The translations under genes and the position numbers were made by a program. A stretch of DNA of 64,000 nt from Bradyrhizobium manausense (lineage in GTDB: Bacteria; Pseudomonadota; Alphaproteobacteria; Rhizobiales; Xanthobacteraceae), in assembly GCF_018130615.1 (NCBI RefSeq), contig NZ_JAFCKB010000003.1, positions 124,001-188,000 on the forward strand, read 5' to 3'. The notes beneath the pieces were generated by a model. The model did not search any database and was not told where the DNA came from. It worked only from the letters and a program-made list of their open reading frames with translations. Position 1 is the first letter of the stretch, and each line of letters begins with the position of its first letter. Positions 24,189-32,638 of the stretch are shown in pieces.

Positions 24189-24989
24189 CTATCCTCGCCG
24201 CACGCTCGCCCCGCCGTCCACCGGAAGCGTCACGCCCGTGATGAAATTTGCCTCGTCCGACGCCAGGAACAGTGCGGCATTTGCGACGTCCCAGCCCGTT
24301 CCCATCTTCCTGCGCAGGGGCACCTTACTGTCGCGTTCGGCTTCGACTTCGGCGCGGGTCTTGTGCCATTCGCGCGCGCGGGTGTCGACGGCCATCGGCG
24401 TGTTCATCAGGCCGGGCAGGATGACGTTGGCGCGGATGCCGTATTCGGCATTCTGGTAGGCGAGCTGTTCGGTGAAGGCGATCATCGCCGATTTCGTCGC
24501 CTTGTAGGCGACGTAAGGATAGGTCGTGATCGCGGCCATCGAGGAGATGTTGATGATCGCGTCGCTCTTTTGCGCGCGCATGATCGGGACGACTTCCTTG
24601 GCCGCGAGAATGCAGCTCTTCAGGTTGATGGCGACGACGCGGTCAAATGCCTCTTCGGTGAGTTGAAGCAGTTCGGCATCGCCGCCGGCCAGGCTGACGC
24701 CGACATTGTTGTGCAGCACGTCGATGCGGCCCCAGCGCGATTTCGCGTCCGCGACCATCGCGTTGATGTCGGTGGACCTGGTCACGTCGGCCTTGAAGGC
24801 CGCAGCGGTGCCGTGCGACGCCGTAATCAGGTCCACGGTTTCCTGCGCCGATTCCAGATGGTGGTCGACGCACAGCACCTTCGCCCCCTCACGCGCGAAG
24901 GTGAGTGCGGTCGCGCGACCATTGCCCATGCCTTCGCCGGGGCTCTGGCCGGCGCCGACCACGATCGCAACCTTGTCCTGCAAGCGCAT
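24189..24989 (-). CDS. SDR family oxidoreductase
   Basis: A 266-residue short-chain dehydrogenase with a full active site: cofactor loop GAGQSPGEGMGNGRA, acidic Asp (CVDHH) suggesting NAD(H), NNVG, catalytic Ser in NISSMAA, and YKATK. The C-terminus has ASDEANFITGVTLPVDGG. The glycine loop is four residues longer than usual (GQSPGEGMGNG). A ribosome site AGGAG precedes the ATG. It is convergent with the sugar dehydrogenase. The substrate is unknown. Confidence 0.85.
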   Translation of the reverse strand: MRLQDKVAIVVGAGQSPGEGMGNGRATALTFAREGAKVLCVDHHLESAQETVDLITASHGTAAAFKADVTRSTDINAMVADAKSRWGRIDVLHNNVGVSLAGGDAELLQLTEEAFDRVVAINLKSCILAAKEVVPIMRAQKSDAIINISSMAAITTYPYVAYKATKSAMIAFTEQLAYQNAEYGIRANVILPGLMNTPMAVDTRAREWHKTRAEVEAERDSKVPLRRKMGTGWDVANAALFLASDEANFITGVTLPVDGGASVRRG

Positions 24990-25047
24990 TCAGTTCACTC
25001 CTGGGATCGGGGTACTGCTGAAGTACCTCTTTGTAAGTGGGCTCGTT

Positions 25048-25209
25048 GTCGATCTTCATCTTGAATCGGATCTAGCCGCCGACGCCATTGAAGGCGCGCG
25101 CCATCTCCGGCGAGCTGACCAGCAACTTATGTAGATTGGTGTTGCGCTTGAGCATGTCGCGATATTCGGGCGCGACCTGGTCGGCCTCGGGATAGGGCAG
25201 GCGGGCCAT
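25048..25209 (-). pseudogene. Truncated carboxymuconolactone decarboxylase-like gene
   Basis: Reading from an ATG at 25209, the frame gives MARLPYPEADQVAPEYRDML and goes on to AFNGVGG, a normal start for an AhpD/carboxymuconolactone decarboxylase-like protein (usually 150-190 residues). A TAG stop at 25072-25074 ends it after 45 residues. The codons beyond the stop still read IRFKMKID in the same frame, as I recall the family continuing after a tyrosine at the stop position, and then the resemblance ends. It looks like a gene remnant with a nonsense change and a loss of the 3' part. Confidence 0.55.
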
Positions 25210-25435
25210 TGCTGTGTTCCATCCCGTTGCTTTTTGCCGACGATAGCAATGGAGGGGCGGGGTGAGAAGGGCCGGCCGCCCCGCGCGGATGTCATTGACA
25301 TCGCACGGAATTGCATGCCCTCGCGCGCTCGACCGGGCGGTTCGAGGAACCGAGTTCACGCGATCGCGTTTGTTGCGGAGCCTTTCCCCGCGTTAGGTTC
25401 TGTGCCGGGGCTCCCCAACCGCCAGTGGCTTGCCG

Positions 25436-26269
25436 ATGAATCTGCTCGATCCACAAGGGCCCGTCGCTGCGGCCAACAGCACTATCCTGATCGATTCCGT
25501 CTTCATCATGCTGGCGATCGTGGTCCCAACCATCTTCGCGATCCTCGCCTTTGCATTCTGGTTTCGTGCGTCCAATCCGAAGGCGCGCTTCCAACCCGAC
25601 TTCGTCTATTCCGGCCGTGTCGAGATGGTGGTGTGGGCGATTCCCGCGCTGACCGTGGTCCTGCTCGGCGGCGTCGCCTGGATCGGCTCGCACCAGCTCG
25701 ATCCTGCCGCCCGAGTGCCGGGCACCGGCAGTCCGGTTCGGATTCAGGCGGTTTCGCTGGACTGGAAATGGCTGTTCATCTATCCGGATCAGCGCGTCGC
25801 CGCGGTCAATGCTTTGACGGTGCCGGCCGGCGCCGAGTTGAACATCCAGCTGACATCGTCGAGCGTGATGAATGTGTTCTTCATCCCGCAGCTCGGCAGC
25901 ATGATCTACACCATGAACGGCATGGTGACGAAGCTGAACCTGCGCGCCGACAACGAAGGCAAGCTGCAAGGCTTGTCGGCGCATTTCTCCGGCGACGGCT
26001 TTCCGGACATGATGTTCGACGTCAACGTGATCTCGCCGCTGTCTTTTCCCGACTGGGTTGCAAACACCGCGAAGACTGGTTCGGTGCTGAACGAGGACAG
26101 CTACAAGAAGCTGATGCAACAGGGCGTCGAGAAGGGCAAGCCGACCTATCGGCTCGCCGATCCGCGCCTGTTTGATCTGATTGCGACCCAGCACATTCCG
26201 CCGGGGCCGGGGCCGGAGCTCGTCTCCGATGCCGGCCGTCCCCACAGTGGAGGCGTTGATGCTCGGTAA
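25436..26269 (+). CDS. cyoA: Ubiquinol oxidase subunit II
   Basis: A 277-residue subunit II of a heme-copper quinol oxidase. It has two membrane segments (DSVFIMLAIVVPTIFAILAFAFWF and VVWAIPALTVVLLGGVAWI) and a periplasmic cupredoxin domain (SPVRIQAVSLDWKWLFIYPDQRVAAVNALTVPAG, NVFFIPQLGSMIYTMNGM). The CuA ligands of cytochrome c oxidases (CxxxC) are absent, as expected for a quinol oxidase. A lipoprotein signal peptide is not obvious in this start. The gene overlaps cyoB by 11 bp. Confidence 0.9.
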   Translation: MNLLDPQGPVAAANSTILIDSVFIMLAIVVPTIFAILAFAFWFRASNPKARFQPDFVYSGRVEMVVWAIPALTVVLLGGVAWIGSHQLDPAARVPGTGSPVRIQAVSLDWKWLFIYPDQRVAAVNALTVPAGAELNIQLTSSSVMNVFFIPQLGSMIYTMNGMVTKLNLRADNEGKLQGLSAHFSGDGFPDMMFDVNVISPLSFPDWVANTAKTGSVLNEDSYKKLMQQGVEKGKPTYRLADPRLFDLIATQHIPPGPGPELVSDAGRPHSGGVDAR

Positions 26270-28259
26270 GCTCGACTGGTCGGCAATCCCGTTCGATCAG
26301 CCCATTCCGCTGATCGCCGGCGCCGTGGTGCTGGTCGGGATCCTCGCCGTGCTGACGTGGGTCGTCGTAAAGGGCCATCTGCCCTATCTCTGGCACGAAT
26401 GGATCACCAGCGTCGATCACAAGCGCATCGGGGTCATGTACATCCTGCTGGCCTCGGTGATGCTGCTGCGCGGTGGCAGCGATGCCATCATGATGCGGAT
26501 CCAGCAGGCGATTGCCTATCAGTCGCAGGGCTATCTTCCGCCCGAGCACTACAACCAGATCTTCTCCGCGCACGGCACCATCATGATCTTCTTCGTGGCG
26601 ATGCCGTTCGTGATCGGGCTGATGAATCTGGTCGTGCCGCTTCAGCTTGGGGTGCGCGACGTCGCGTTCCCGACGCTGAATTCCGTCGGCTTCTGGCTGA
26701 CCGCGACCGGCGCGCTGCTGGTCAATCTGTCGCTCGTAATCGGTGAGTTCGCGCGTACCGGCTGGCTCGCTTTTCCGCCGCTGTCGGAGCTGTCCTACTC
26801 GCCCGGCGTCGGCGTCGACTATTACGCCTGGTCGCTGCAGATCTCCGGCGTCGGCACGCTGGTCGCGGGCATCAACCTCGTCACGACCGTGCTGAAGCTT
26901 CGCACCAAGGGTATGAATTATCTGCGCATGCCGATGTTCTGTTGGACCACGCTGGCCTCGAACCTCCTGATCGTCGCGGCCTTCCCGATCCTCACCGCCA
27001 CGCTCGCGATGCTGCTGCTCGACCGATATCTCGGCTTCCACTTCTTCACCAATGAAGCCGGCGGCAACGTCATGATGTTCATGAACCTGATCTGGGCCTG
27101 GGGACATCCCGAGGTTTACATCCTGGTGCTGCCGGCGTTCGGCATCTTCTCCGAGGTGGTCTCGACGTTCTCCGGCAAGGCGCTGTTCGGCTATCGTTCG
27201 ATGGTGCTCGCGACCATGGCGATCTGCGTCATCTCCTTCATGGTCTGGCTGCACCACTTTTTCACGATGGGCGCCGGCCCCGACGTCAACGCCATCTTCG
27301 GCATCGCCAGCATGATCATCGCAGTGCCGACGGGAGTGAAGATCTACAACTGGCTGTTCACGATGTATGGCGGCCGCATTCGCTTCGCGACGCCGATGTT
27401 GTGGGCGGTCGGTTTCATGGTCACCTTCATCCTTGGCGGCTTGACCGGGGTGCTGGTCGCGGTGCCGCCGGCCGATTTCATGCTCCACAACAGCATGTTC
27501 CTGGTCGCGCACTTCCACAACGTCATCATCGGTGGTGTCCTGTTCGGCGCCTTTGCAGGCTTCGAGTACTGGTTTCCGAAGGCGTTCGGTTTCCGTCTCG
27601 ACGAACGCTGGGGCAAGCTGGCGTTCTGGTTCACCTTCACGGGCTTCTACATCACCTTCGTGCCGCTCTATGTCGCCGGCATGCTCGGCATGACGCGGCG
27701 GATGCAGCACTATGACGTCGCGGAGTGGCGCCCGTGGATGATCGTGGCGGCGGTCGGGATGGCCGTGCTGTCGATCGGCGTGATCTGTCAGATCATGCAG
27801 CTCGTGGTCAGCATCCGCAACCGCGAGGCCCTGCGGGACCGCACCGGTGATCCCTGGGACGCCCGCTCGCTGGAATGGGCGACCTCGTCGCCGCCCCCGG
27901 TGTTCAATTTCGCCTTCCATCCCGACGTCCGCGGCGAGGATGCCTATTGGGACATGAAGATCCATGCCCGGCAGCAATCGCTCGAGCACGAAGAGCTCGA
28001 GTATCACGACATCGAGATGCCCCGGAATTCGCCGACCGGGTTCGTCTGCGCATTCTTCGCCACCATCATGGGCTTTGCGTTGATCTGGCACATCTGGTGG
28101 ATGGTGATCCTGGGCGGCATCGGTGCGTTCGCGACCTTCGTCGTCTTCGCCTGGCGTGACCATGACGAGTACGTCATTCCGGCTGCCGAGGTCGCCGCGA
28201 TCGACCGCTTCAATCTCGAGGAGCGGCGCAGCCTCGTCAGCATGGCCGGGGTGATTTGA
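26259..28259 (+). CDS. cyoB: Ubiquinol oxidase subunit I
   Basis: A 666-residue catalytic subunit with about 15 membrane segments. Heme and copper ligands are present: His105 (SAHGTIMIFF), WAWGHPEVY with the CuB histidine and cross-linked tyrosine, the HH pair (VWLHHFFTMG), and HFHNV. The quinol-site residues Arg71, Asp75, His97 and Gln100 correspond to those of E. coli bo3 oxidase, supporting a quinol and not a cytochrome c donor. The start ATG lies inside the end of cyoA with AGTGGAGG upstream. It reduces oxygen to water and pumps protons. Confidence 0.95.
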   Translation: MLGKLDWSAIPFDQPIPLIAGAVVLVGILAVLTWVVVKGHLPYLWHEWITSVDHKRIGVMYILLASVMLLRGGSDAIMMRIQQAIAYQSQGYLPPEHYNQIFSAHGTIMIFFVAMPFVIGLMNLVVPLQLGVRDVAFPTLNSVGFWLTATGALLVNLSLVIGEFARTGWLAFPPLSELSYSPGVGVDYYAWSLQISGVGTLVAGINLVTTVLKLRTKGMNYLRMPMFCWTTLASNLLIVAAFPILTATLAMLLLDRYLGFHFFTNEAGGNVMMFMNLIWAWGHPEVYILVLPAFGIFSEVVSTFSGKALFGYRSMVLATMAICVISFMVWLHHFFTMGAGPDVNAIFGIASMIIAVPTGVKIYNWLFTMYGGRIRFATPMLWAVGFMVTFILGGLTGVLVAVPPADFMLHNSMFLVAHFHNVIIGGVLFGAFAGFEYWFPKAFGFRLDERWGKLAFWFTFTGFYITFVPLYVAGMLGMTRRMQHYDVAEWRPWMIVAAVGMAVLSIGVICQIMQLVVSIRNREALRDRTGDPWDARSLEWATSSPPPVFNFAFHPDVRGEDAYWDMKIHARQQSLEHEELEYHDIEMPRNSPTGFVCAFFATIMGFALIWHIWWMVILGGIGAFATFVVFAWRDHDEYVIPAAEVAAIDRFNLEERRSLVSMAGVI

Positions 28260-28900
28260 TGTCGATGACCGCAACTGTCGGCCACGCGCATGCCGACCCC
28301 CATCACGTCGGCATCGTCGTCGAGCATCCCGGGCCCGCGCCGAAGCGGATTGTCACCGCTTACGGCTTCTGGGTCTTCTTGCTCTCGGACATCGTGATGT
28401 TCTCCTGCTTCTTTGCGGCCTATGCGGTACTGGTCAACCAGACCGCCGGCGGGCCAAAAGGCTCGGAGATTTTCGAGCAGCGCAACGTTGCGATCGAAAC
28501 GGTTTGTCTGCTGCTTTCGAGTTTTACCTGCGGTATGGCCGGCATCGCGGCCGATGTGCGCAATCGGTTCTGGTTCTATCTCGGCATGGCCGTGACCTGC
28601 GTGCTCGGACTGATCTTCCTGGCCATCGAGTTTAACGAGTTCGTCGACCTCGTTGCCCGCGGCTATGGCCCGTCGCGCAGCGCGTTCCTGACCGCATTCT
28701 TCTCGCTCGTCGGCTGCCACGGCCTGCATGTATCGGCCGGTGTGCTTTGGCTCCTCACCATGATGGCTCAGGTCTTTGCAAAGGGCTTTCGCGCCGACGT
28801 CCTGCGCCGGATGATGTGCTTTGCGCTGTTCTGGCACGCACTCGACATTATCTGGGTCGGGGTGTTTTCCGTCGTCTACCTGCTTGGGAGTGGCGCATGA
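28259..28900 (+). CDS. cyoC: Ubiquinol oxidase subunit III
   Basis: A 213-residue membrane protein with five helices: FWVFLLSDIVMFSCFFAAYAVL, ETVCLLLSSFTCGMA, FWFYLGMAVTCVLGLIFLAIEF, FFSLVGCHGLHVSAGVLWLL and FALFWHALDIIWVGVFSVVYLL. These match subunit III of bo3-type oxidases. A histidine-rich tail (HAHADPHHVG) precedes the first helix. The ATG overlaps the cyoB stop (TGATG), so translation is coupled. Confidence 0.92.
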   Translation: MSMTATVGHAHADPHHVGIVVEHPGPAPKRIVTAYGFWVFLLSDIVMFSCFFAAYAVLVNQTAGGPKGSEIFEQRNVAIETVCLLLSSFTCGMAGIAADVRNRFWFYLGMAVTCVLGLIFLAIEFNEFVDLVARGYGPSRSAFLTAFFSLVGCHGLHVSAGVLWLLTMMAQVFAKGFRADVLRRMMCFALFWHALDIIWVGVFSVVYLLGSGA

Positions 28901-29286
28901 GCGATCAGACGCACATGCATGTAGATCATGACATCGCACCTGGCGATGAAGAGCAGCACAGCGTCGGCGGGCGGGCGCTTGGCTATGTCGTAGGTCTCGG
29001 TCTTGCGCTGCTGCTCACCGCGACCTCATTCTTCATCGCCGGCACCGATCTGGTCTGGCAGCCCTCAATCCCCGTCGCGCTGATCGTGCTGGCGGTCGCG
29101 CAGATGGGCGTGCACCTGGTCTTCTTCCTGCACATCACCACGGGGCCCGACAACACCAACAACGTGCTGGCACTGGCCTTCGGACTTCTGGTTGTCTTTC
29201 TGGTAGTTGGTGGAACTGTCTGGATCATGGCGCATCTCAATCAGAACATGCCGCCGATGGACCAGATCATGCCGATGCGCAGCTAG
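28897..29286 (+). CDS. cyoD: Ubiquinol oxidase subunit IV
   Basis: A 129-residue protein with three membrane segments (LGYVVGLGLALLLTATSFFI, IPVALIVLAVAQMGVHLVFFLH, VLALAFGLLVVFLVVGGTVWIM) and the family motif QMGVHLVFFLHI. The start overlaps the cyoC stop (ATGA). It is last in the operon; no heme O synthase (cyoE) follows, so that enzyme must be encoded elsewhere. Confidence 0.92.
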   Translation: MSDQTHMHVDHDIAPGDEEQHSVGGRALGYVVGLGLALLLTATSFFIAGTDLVWQPSIPVALIVLAVAQMGVHLVFFLHITTGPDNTNNVLALAFGLLVVFLVVGGTVWIMAHLNQNMPPMDQIMPMRS

Positions 29287-29304
29287 CGCCACACAAAAAG
29301 AAGA

Positions 29305-29327
29305 GCCGCCTGTTTGTGACAAGCGGC
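29305..29327 (+). terminator. Hairpin after cyoD
   Basis: gccgcctgt and acaagcggc pair (with one mismatch) around ttgtg, 18 bp after the cyoD stop. No T-run follows, so a rho-independent stop is only a possibility. The rest of the 218-bp gap to the nuclease gene holds no gene. Confidence 0.4.
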
Positions 29328-29504
29328 CCAAGTCTAGGGAGGAAACGCCCGAGCAAAGCAATCGGACCGAAGCCGGATTGCCGCCAAGGAAACGCTCGCG
29401 CGAAGCGCTCGCGTACACATATAGGTGCCGCAACTCCCCTTTGAGTTCAATTCCGGATCAATACGGTCTCGGACTACTACTCACGGGTGCGTGAACCAAA
29501 TTGT

Positions 29505-30293
29505 TCACTTTGGCCGGCGGCAGTTATAGGCCTTGCGGAAGCCCGAGGCCTGCGCGTCGTCCTCCGAGCAGAACCAGCGGTCCGGTTTGGTGGTCGCGGC
29601 ATAGCTCGGGCAGCCCCGCAGATGATAGATGCCGATATTGCCGGTGACGCGCGCGCGCACCGCGAGCTTGCCCTTGATGGCGCAGTCCGGCGGCGCCGTC
29701 AGCTCCTCCGGAAACAGCACCGCACGAATCTCCTTCTCGCGGTCGGCGCGGCAGGCGGCGCCGAGCAGGGAGCCGTCTTTCTTGCCCGTCCGGAACTCTT
29801 GCGGTGCAACAAAGCACCCCTTCCAGATGCCGGCCGAGGCTGTCTTGGCGTCGGCGGCTGCCGGCTTGACGTTGGCCTTGATCGGCTCGCGCGCGATCGC
29901 AAAGCCTGCCTTGAGCAACTGCTCGTTCAACGAGGCCTTATCGCCCTCGACCGTGCAGATCGCGCGATGGCGTTTGCCGAAGTTCTTCTCGGGACCGACA
30001 TCGTCGCAGCGCACGGGCTTTCCGCCGATCAGCTTCGTGAGCTGGTCGCGGGCCTCGATGCCGCAGGTCCAGGGATCGGCATGGTCGTCGATGCAGACCT
30101 GGTCCAGCTCGGGCGCGTCGACGCCGTCGAGCCGGTAGGTGACGTCGCCGAGCTGGATTGAATTGGCGTCCCGGACCGTCGCGGCGGCAGTTAGCGCGGT
30201 GGCAGGGCTGGAAGTCCCCAGAAATCCGGACAGAGCGAGAAATAAAACAAACGCGAAGGCGCGGGCGGCGGCAAATGAATTCTCGAAGGACAT
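29505..30293 (-). CDS. Exported thermonuclease (SNase)-family protein with Cys-rich tail
   Basis: A 262-residue protein with a signal peptide ([21 protein letters not shown]). The middle region (about 40-140) is an SNase-type OB fold: [32 protein letters not shown] and [12 protein letters not shown]; the conserved acidic residues and arginines around the site are mostly visible. The last 40 residues ([20 protein letters not shown] then [19 protein letters not shown]) hold three cysteines and look like an Ada/zinc-type motif. This two-part design is common in alphaproteobacterial exported nuclease-like proteins. Nuclease activity is not certain. Confidence 0.78.
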   Translation of the reverse strand: MSFENSFAAARAFAFVLFLALSGFLGTSSPATALTAAATVRDANSIQLGDVTYRLDGVDAPELDQVCIDDHADPWTCGIEARDQLTKLIGGKPVRCDDVGPEKNFGKRHRAICTVEGDKASLNEQLLKAGFAIAREPIKANVKPAAADAKTASAGIWKGCFVAPQEFRTGKKDGSLLGAACRADREKEIRAVLFPEELTAPPDCAIKGKLAVRARVTGNIGIYHLRGCPSYAATTKPDRWFCSEDDAQASGFRKAYNCRRPK

Positions 30294-30492
30294 AACTTCT
30301 CGCTATCGATGGCTCTTGCTCCCCGTTCCTAGCATCCGGGCGAGGCGATACCAATGGTCTGCGCTGCGCGAAGTGCGACATTCGCCCACCAGCCTTTACT
30401 CGCCGGCCGGTCTGCCCCTATCGTTTGCGGCCTTGTGAGCCGTGATGGCCGAATCGCCCGGGAAGCGGCGAGGGCGGGAGGAAGGCGTTTCG

Positions 30493-32091
30493 ATGAAAGA
30501 CCCCGTGGACGTCCTGATCATCGGCGCCGGCGCTTCGGGCGCTGCGGTGGCATGGTCGCTGGCCGAGACCAAGATGCACATCCTCTGCCTGGAGCAGGGC
30601 GGCTGGATGAACCCGGCGGAATATCCCAGCACGGGCCGGGACTGGGAGGCCAAGTTTTACGGCGAGTGGTCGTCGAGCCCGAACGTTCGCGGCCGGCCCG
30701 AGGACTATCCGATCAACGACGACAATTCACCGATCAAGGTCGTCAACTATAATGCGGTCGGCGGCTCGACGGTGATGTACACCGCGCACTGGCCGCGGCT
30801 GCATCCGTCCGATTTCAAGGTGAAGACGCTCGACGGCGTCGCCGACGACTGGCCGATCGACTACGACGCGCTGACGCCGTTCTACGAGGAAAACGACCGG
30901 ATGATGGGCACGTCCGGTCTGTCGGGCGATCCGCTGTCGCCGCTGACCCATCCGCCGATGCCGCAGCAGCCGCTCGGCCTGTCCGGCGCCATTATCGGCA
31001 AGGCCATGAACAAGCTCGGCTGGCACTGGTGGCCGTCGGACACGACGGTCGCGACGATGGACTATGAGGGCCGTGCCCGCTGCATCAATCTCGGCCATTG
31101 CACCCCGGCGTGTGCGCAAGGCGCAAAGTCCTCGACCGACATCACCTATTGGCCGCATGCGGTTCGCGCCGGCGTCGAGCTGCGCACGCATTGCCGGGTG
31201 CGAGAGATCACCGCCGACGAGAACGGCATGGCCACGGGAGTGGTCTATTTCGACAAGGATGGCGTCGAGCAGTTCCAGCCGGCGCATGTCGTCATCATCG
31301 CCTGCAACGGCGTCGGCACACCGCGACTGCTGCTCAACTCGAAATCCGATCGCTTTCCGAACGGCCTCGCCAATTCATCCGGCCTCGTCGGCAAGAACCT
31401 GATGTTCCATCCCTACGCGCAGATCTACGGTTACGTGAAGGAGCCGACCGACAGCAACCGCGCGCCGCCGACTTGCCTGTGGAGCAAGGAGTGGTACGAC
31501 ACTGATCTGTCGCGCGGCTTCACGCGCGGCTATGGCGTTCAATTCGTGCGCGGCGCAGGTCCCGTGTTCGAGGCCGTCGTCAGCGAGCAGAAGGGCATTT
31601 TGCCCTGGGGCGCGGATCATCACCGTGTCTTCCGCAAGCTCAACGGTCATCGGCTCGGGTTCTCGGCGATCTGCGAGGATCTGCCGGAGGAGCACAACCA
31701 GGTCACGCTCGATCCCGTGCTGAAGGACAGCCACGGCATTCCCGCACCGAAGATCGACTACACGATCTCCGAGAACAGCCGGAAGATGATGGACCATGCG
31801 CTCGCCCGCGGCCGAGAGGTCCTGGAGATGGCGGGGGCCACCGACATCTGCATCAATTCGCCGATCCCGTGGGGCGGCTGGCATCTGCTCGGCACGGCGC
31901 GGATGGGCACCGATCCCAAAAAATCCGTCGTCAACGAATGGGGCCGCACGCACGATGTCAAAAACCTCTTCATCGTCGACGGCAGCATCTTCGTCACCTC
32001 GGGCGGCGTAAACCCGACCTCCACCATCCAGGCTCTTGCGCTCTACATCGCCGACCAGATGAAGCAGCGCCTCGCCAACTTGTTCGACTGA
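30493..32091 (+). CDS. GMC-family oxidoreductase (gluconate 2-dehydrogenase-like large subunit)
   Basis: A 532-residue FAD enzyme. The dinucleotide motif GAGASG is at residues 11-16, followed by the acidic Glu in CLEQGG. VGGSTVMYTAHWPRLHP is the FAD-attachment region, and the active-site histidine is His464 in GGWHLLGTARMG; the C-terminal GGVNPTSTIQALALYIADQ closes the fold. A cysteine-rich segment (GHCTPACAQGAKSS) matches the gluconate dehydrogenase/sorbitol dehydrogenase group. AGGAAGG precedes the ATG. A small-subunit gene follows 7 bp downstream. No Tat or Sec signal is visible, and no cytochrome subunit is present, so the electron acceptor is unclear. Confidence 0.85.
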   Translation: MKDPVDVLIIGAGASGAAVAWSLAETKMHILCLEQGGWMNPAEYPSTGRDWEAKFYGEWSSSPNVRGRPEDYPINDDNSPIKVVNYNAVGGSTVMYTAHWPRLHPSDFKVKTLDGVADDWPIDYDALTPFYEENDRMMGTSGLSGDPLSPLTHPPMPQQPLGLSGAIIGKAMNKLGWHWWPSDTTVATMDYEGRARCINLGHCTPACAQGAKSSTDITYWPHAVRAGVELRTHCRVREITADENGMATGVVYFDKDGVEQFQPAHVVIIACNGVGTPRLLLNSKSDRFPNGLANSSGLVGKNLMFHPYAQIYGYVKEPTDSNRAPPTCLWSKEWYDTDLSRGFTRGYGVQFVRGAGPVFEAVVSEQKGILPWGADHHRVFRKLNGHRLGFSAICEDLPEEHNQVTLDPVLKDSHGIPAPKIDYTISENSRKMMDHALARGREVLEMAGATDICINSPIPWGGWHLLGTARMGTDPKKSVVNEWGRTHDVKNLFIVDGSIFVTSGGVNPTSTIQALALYIADQMKQRLANLFD

Positions 32092-32098
32092 GGCCGTC

Positions 32099-32548
32099 AT
32101 GTCCGAAAGTCTTCAACTCACGCGCACCCAGCGCGACGACCTCCGCACCATCGCCGGGATGATCGTGCCGGCCAGCGACGAGTACAAGGTGCCCGGCGCC
32201 GACGATCCCGCGATCCAGGCCGACATGCTGACGACGCTCGGCCGCGACACCAAACTGGTGACGGCGGCGCTGGATGTTCTGGCGCGGCTGGCAGGTCAGC
32301 CGCTGGCGGAGCTCGACGCTACGAAGCGCGATGCGGTGGCGCAGGAATTTCGCAAGTATGGTGGCGCAGCCGCGGCGACGCTCGTTCGCGTCGTCTTGCA
32401 ATGTTACTACCGCGACGACCGCGTCCTGACTTCGCTCGGGCTCGAGCTGCGCGCGCCATTCCCCAAGGGCCATGTACTCCCGGATGGCGATTGGTCGCTG
32501 CTCGACCCCGTCAAGGCCAGATCCGGCACGCTGCGGCGCGCCCCCTAG
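32099..32548 (+). CDS. Gluconate 2-dehydrogenase subunit 3-like protein
   Basis: A 149-residue soluble protein starting SLQLTRTQRDDLRTIAGMIVPASDEYKVPGADDPAIQADM, typical of the third (gamma) subunit of membrane GMC dehydrogenases (I-P-A-x-x-x-x-P-G-A-D). It ends DGDWSLLDPVKARSGTLRRAP. Family members usually carry a Tat signal that exports the whole complex; none is seen here, which matches the signal-less large subunit just upstream. It is the second gene of the pair. Confidence 0.8.
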   Translation: MSESLQLTRTQRDDLRTIAGMIVPASDEYKVPGADDPAIQADMLTTLGRDTKLVTAALDVLARLAGQPLAELDATKRDAVAQEFRKYGGAAAATLVRVVLQCYYRDDRVLTSLGLELRAPFPKGHVLPDGDWSLLDPVKARSGTLRRAP

Positions 32549-32638
32549 CCACTTGGGCAGTCCAGCCCCGCGCCCCGGGCGGTCCCTTGCGTGGCAGGGA
32601 AAAGGCTACCATCTGTGTGAGCCTCAAGGACTTTCGCC

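Noticed and set aside
26022-28274. Minus-strand open frame of 750 codons over cyoA/cyoB
   Set aside because: Charged low-complexity product opposite to well conserved oxidase genes; a codon-bias artefact.
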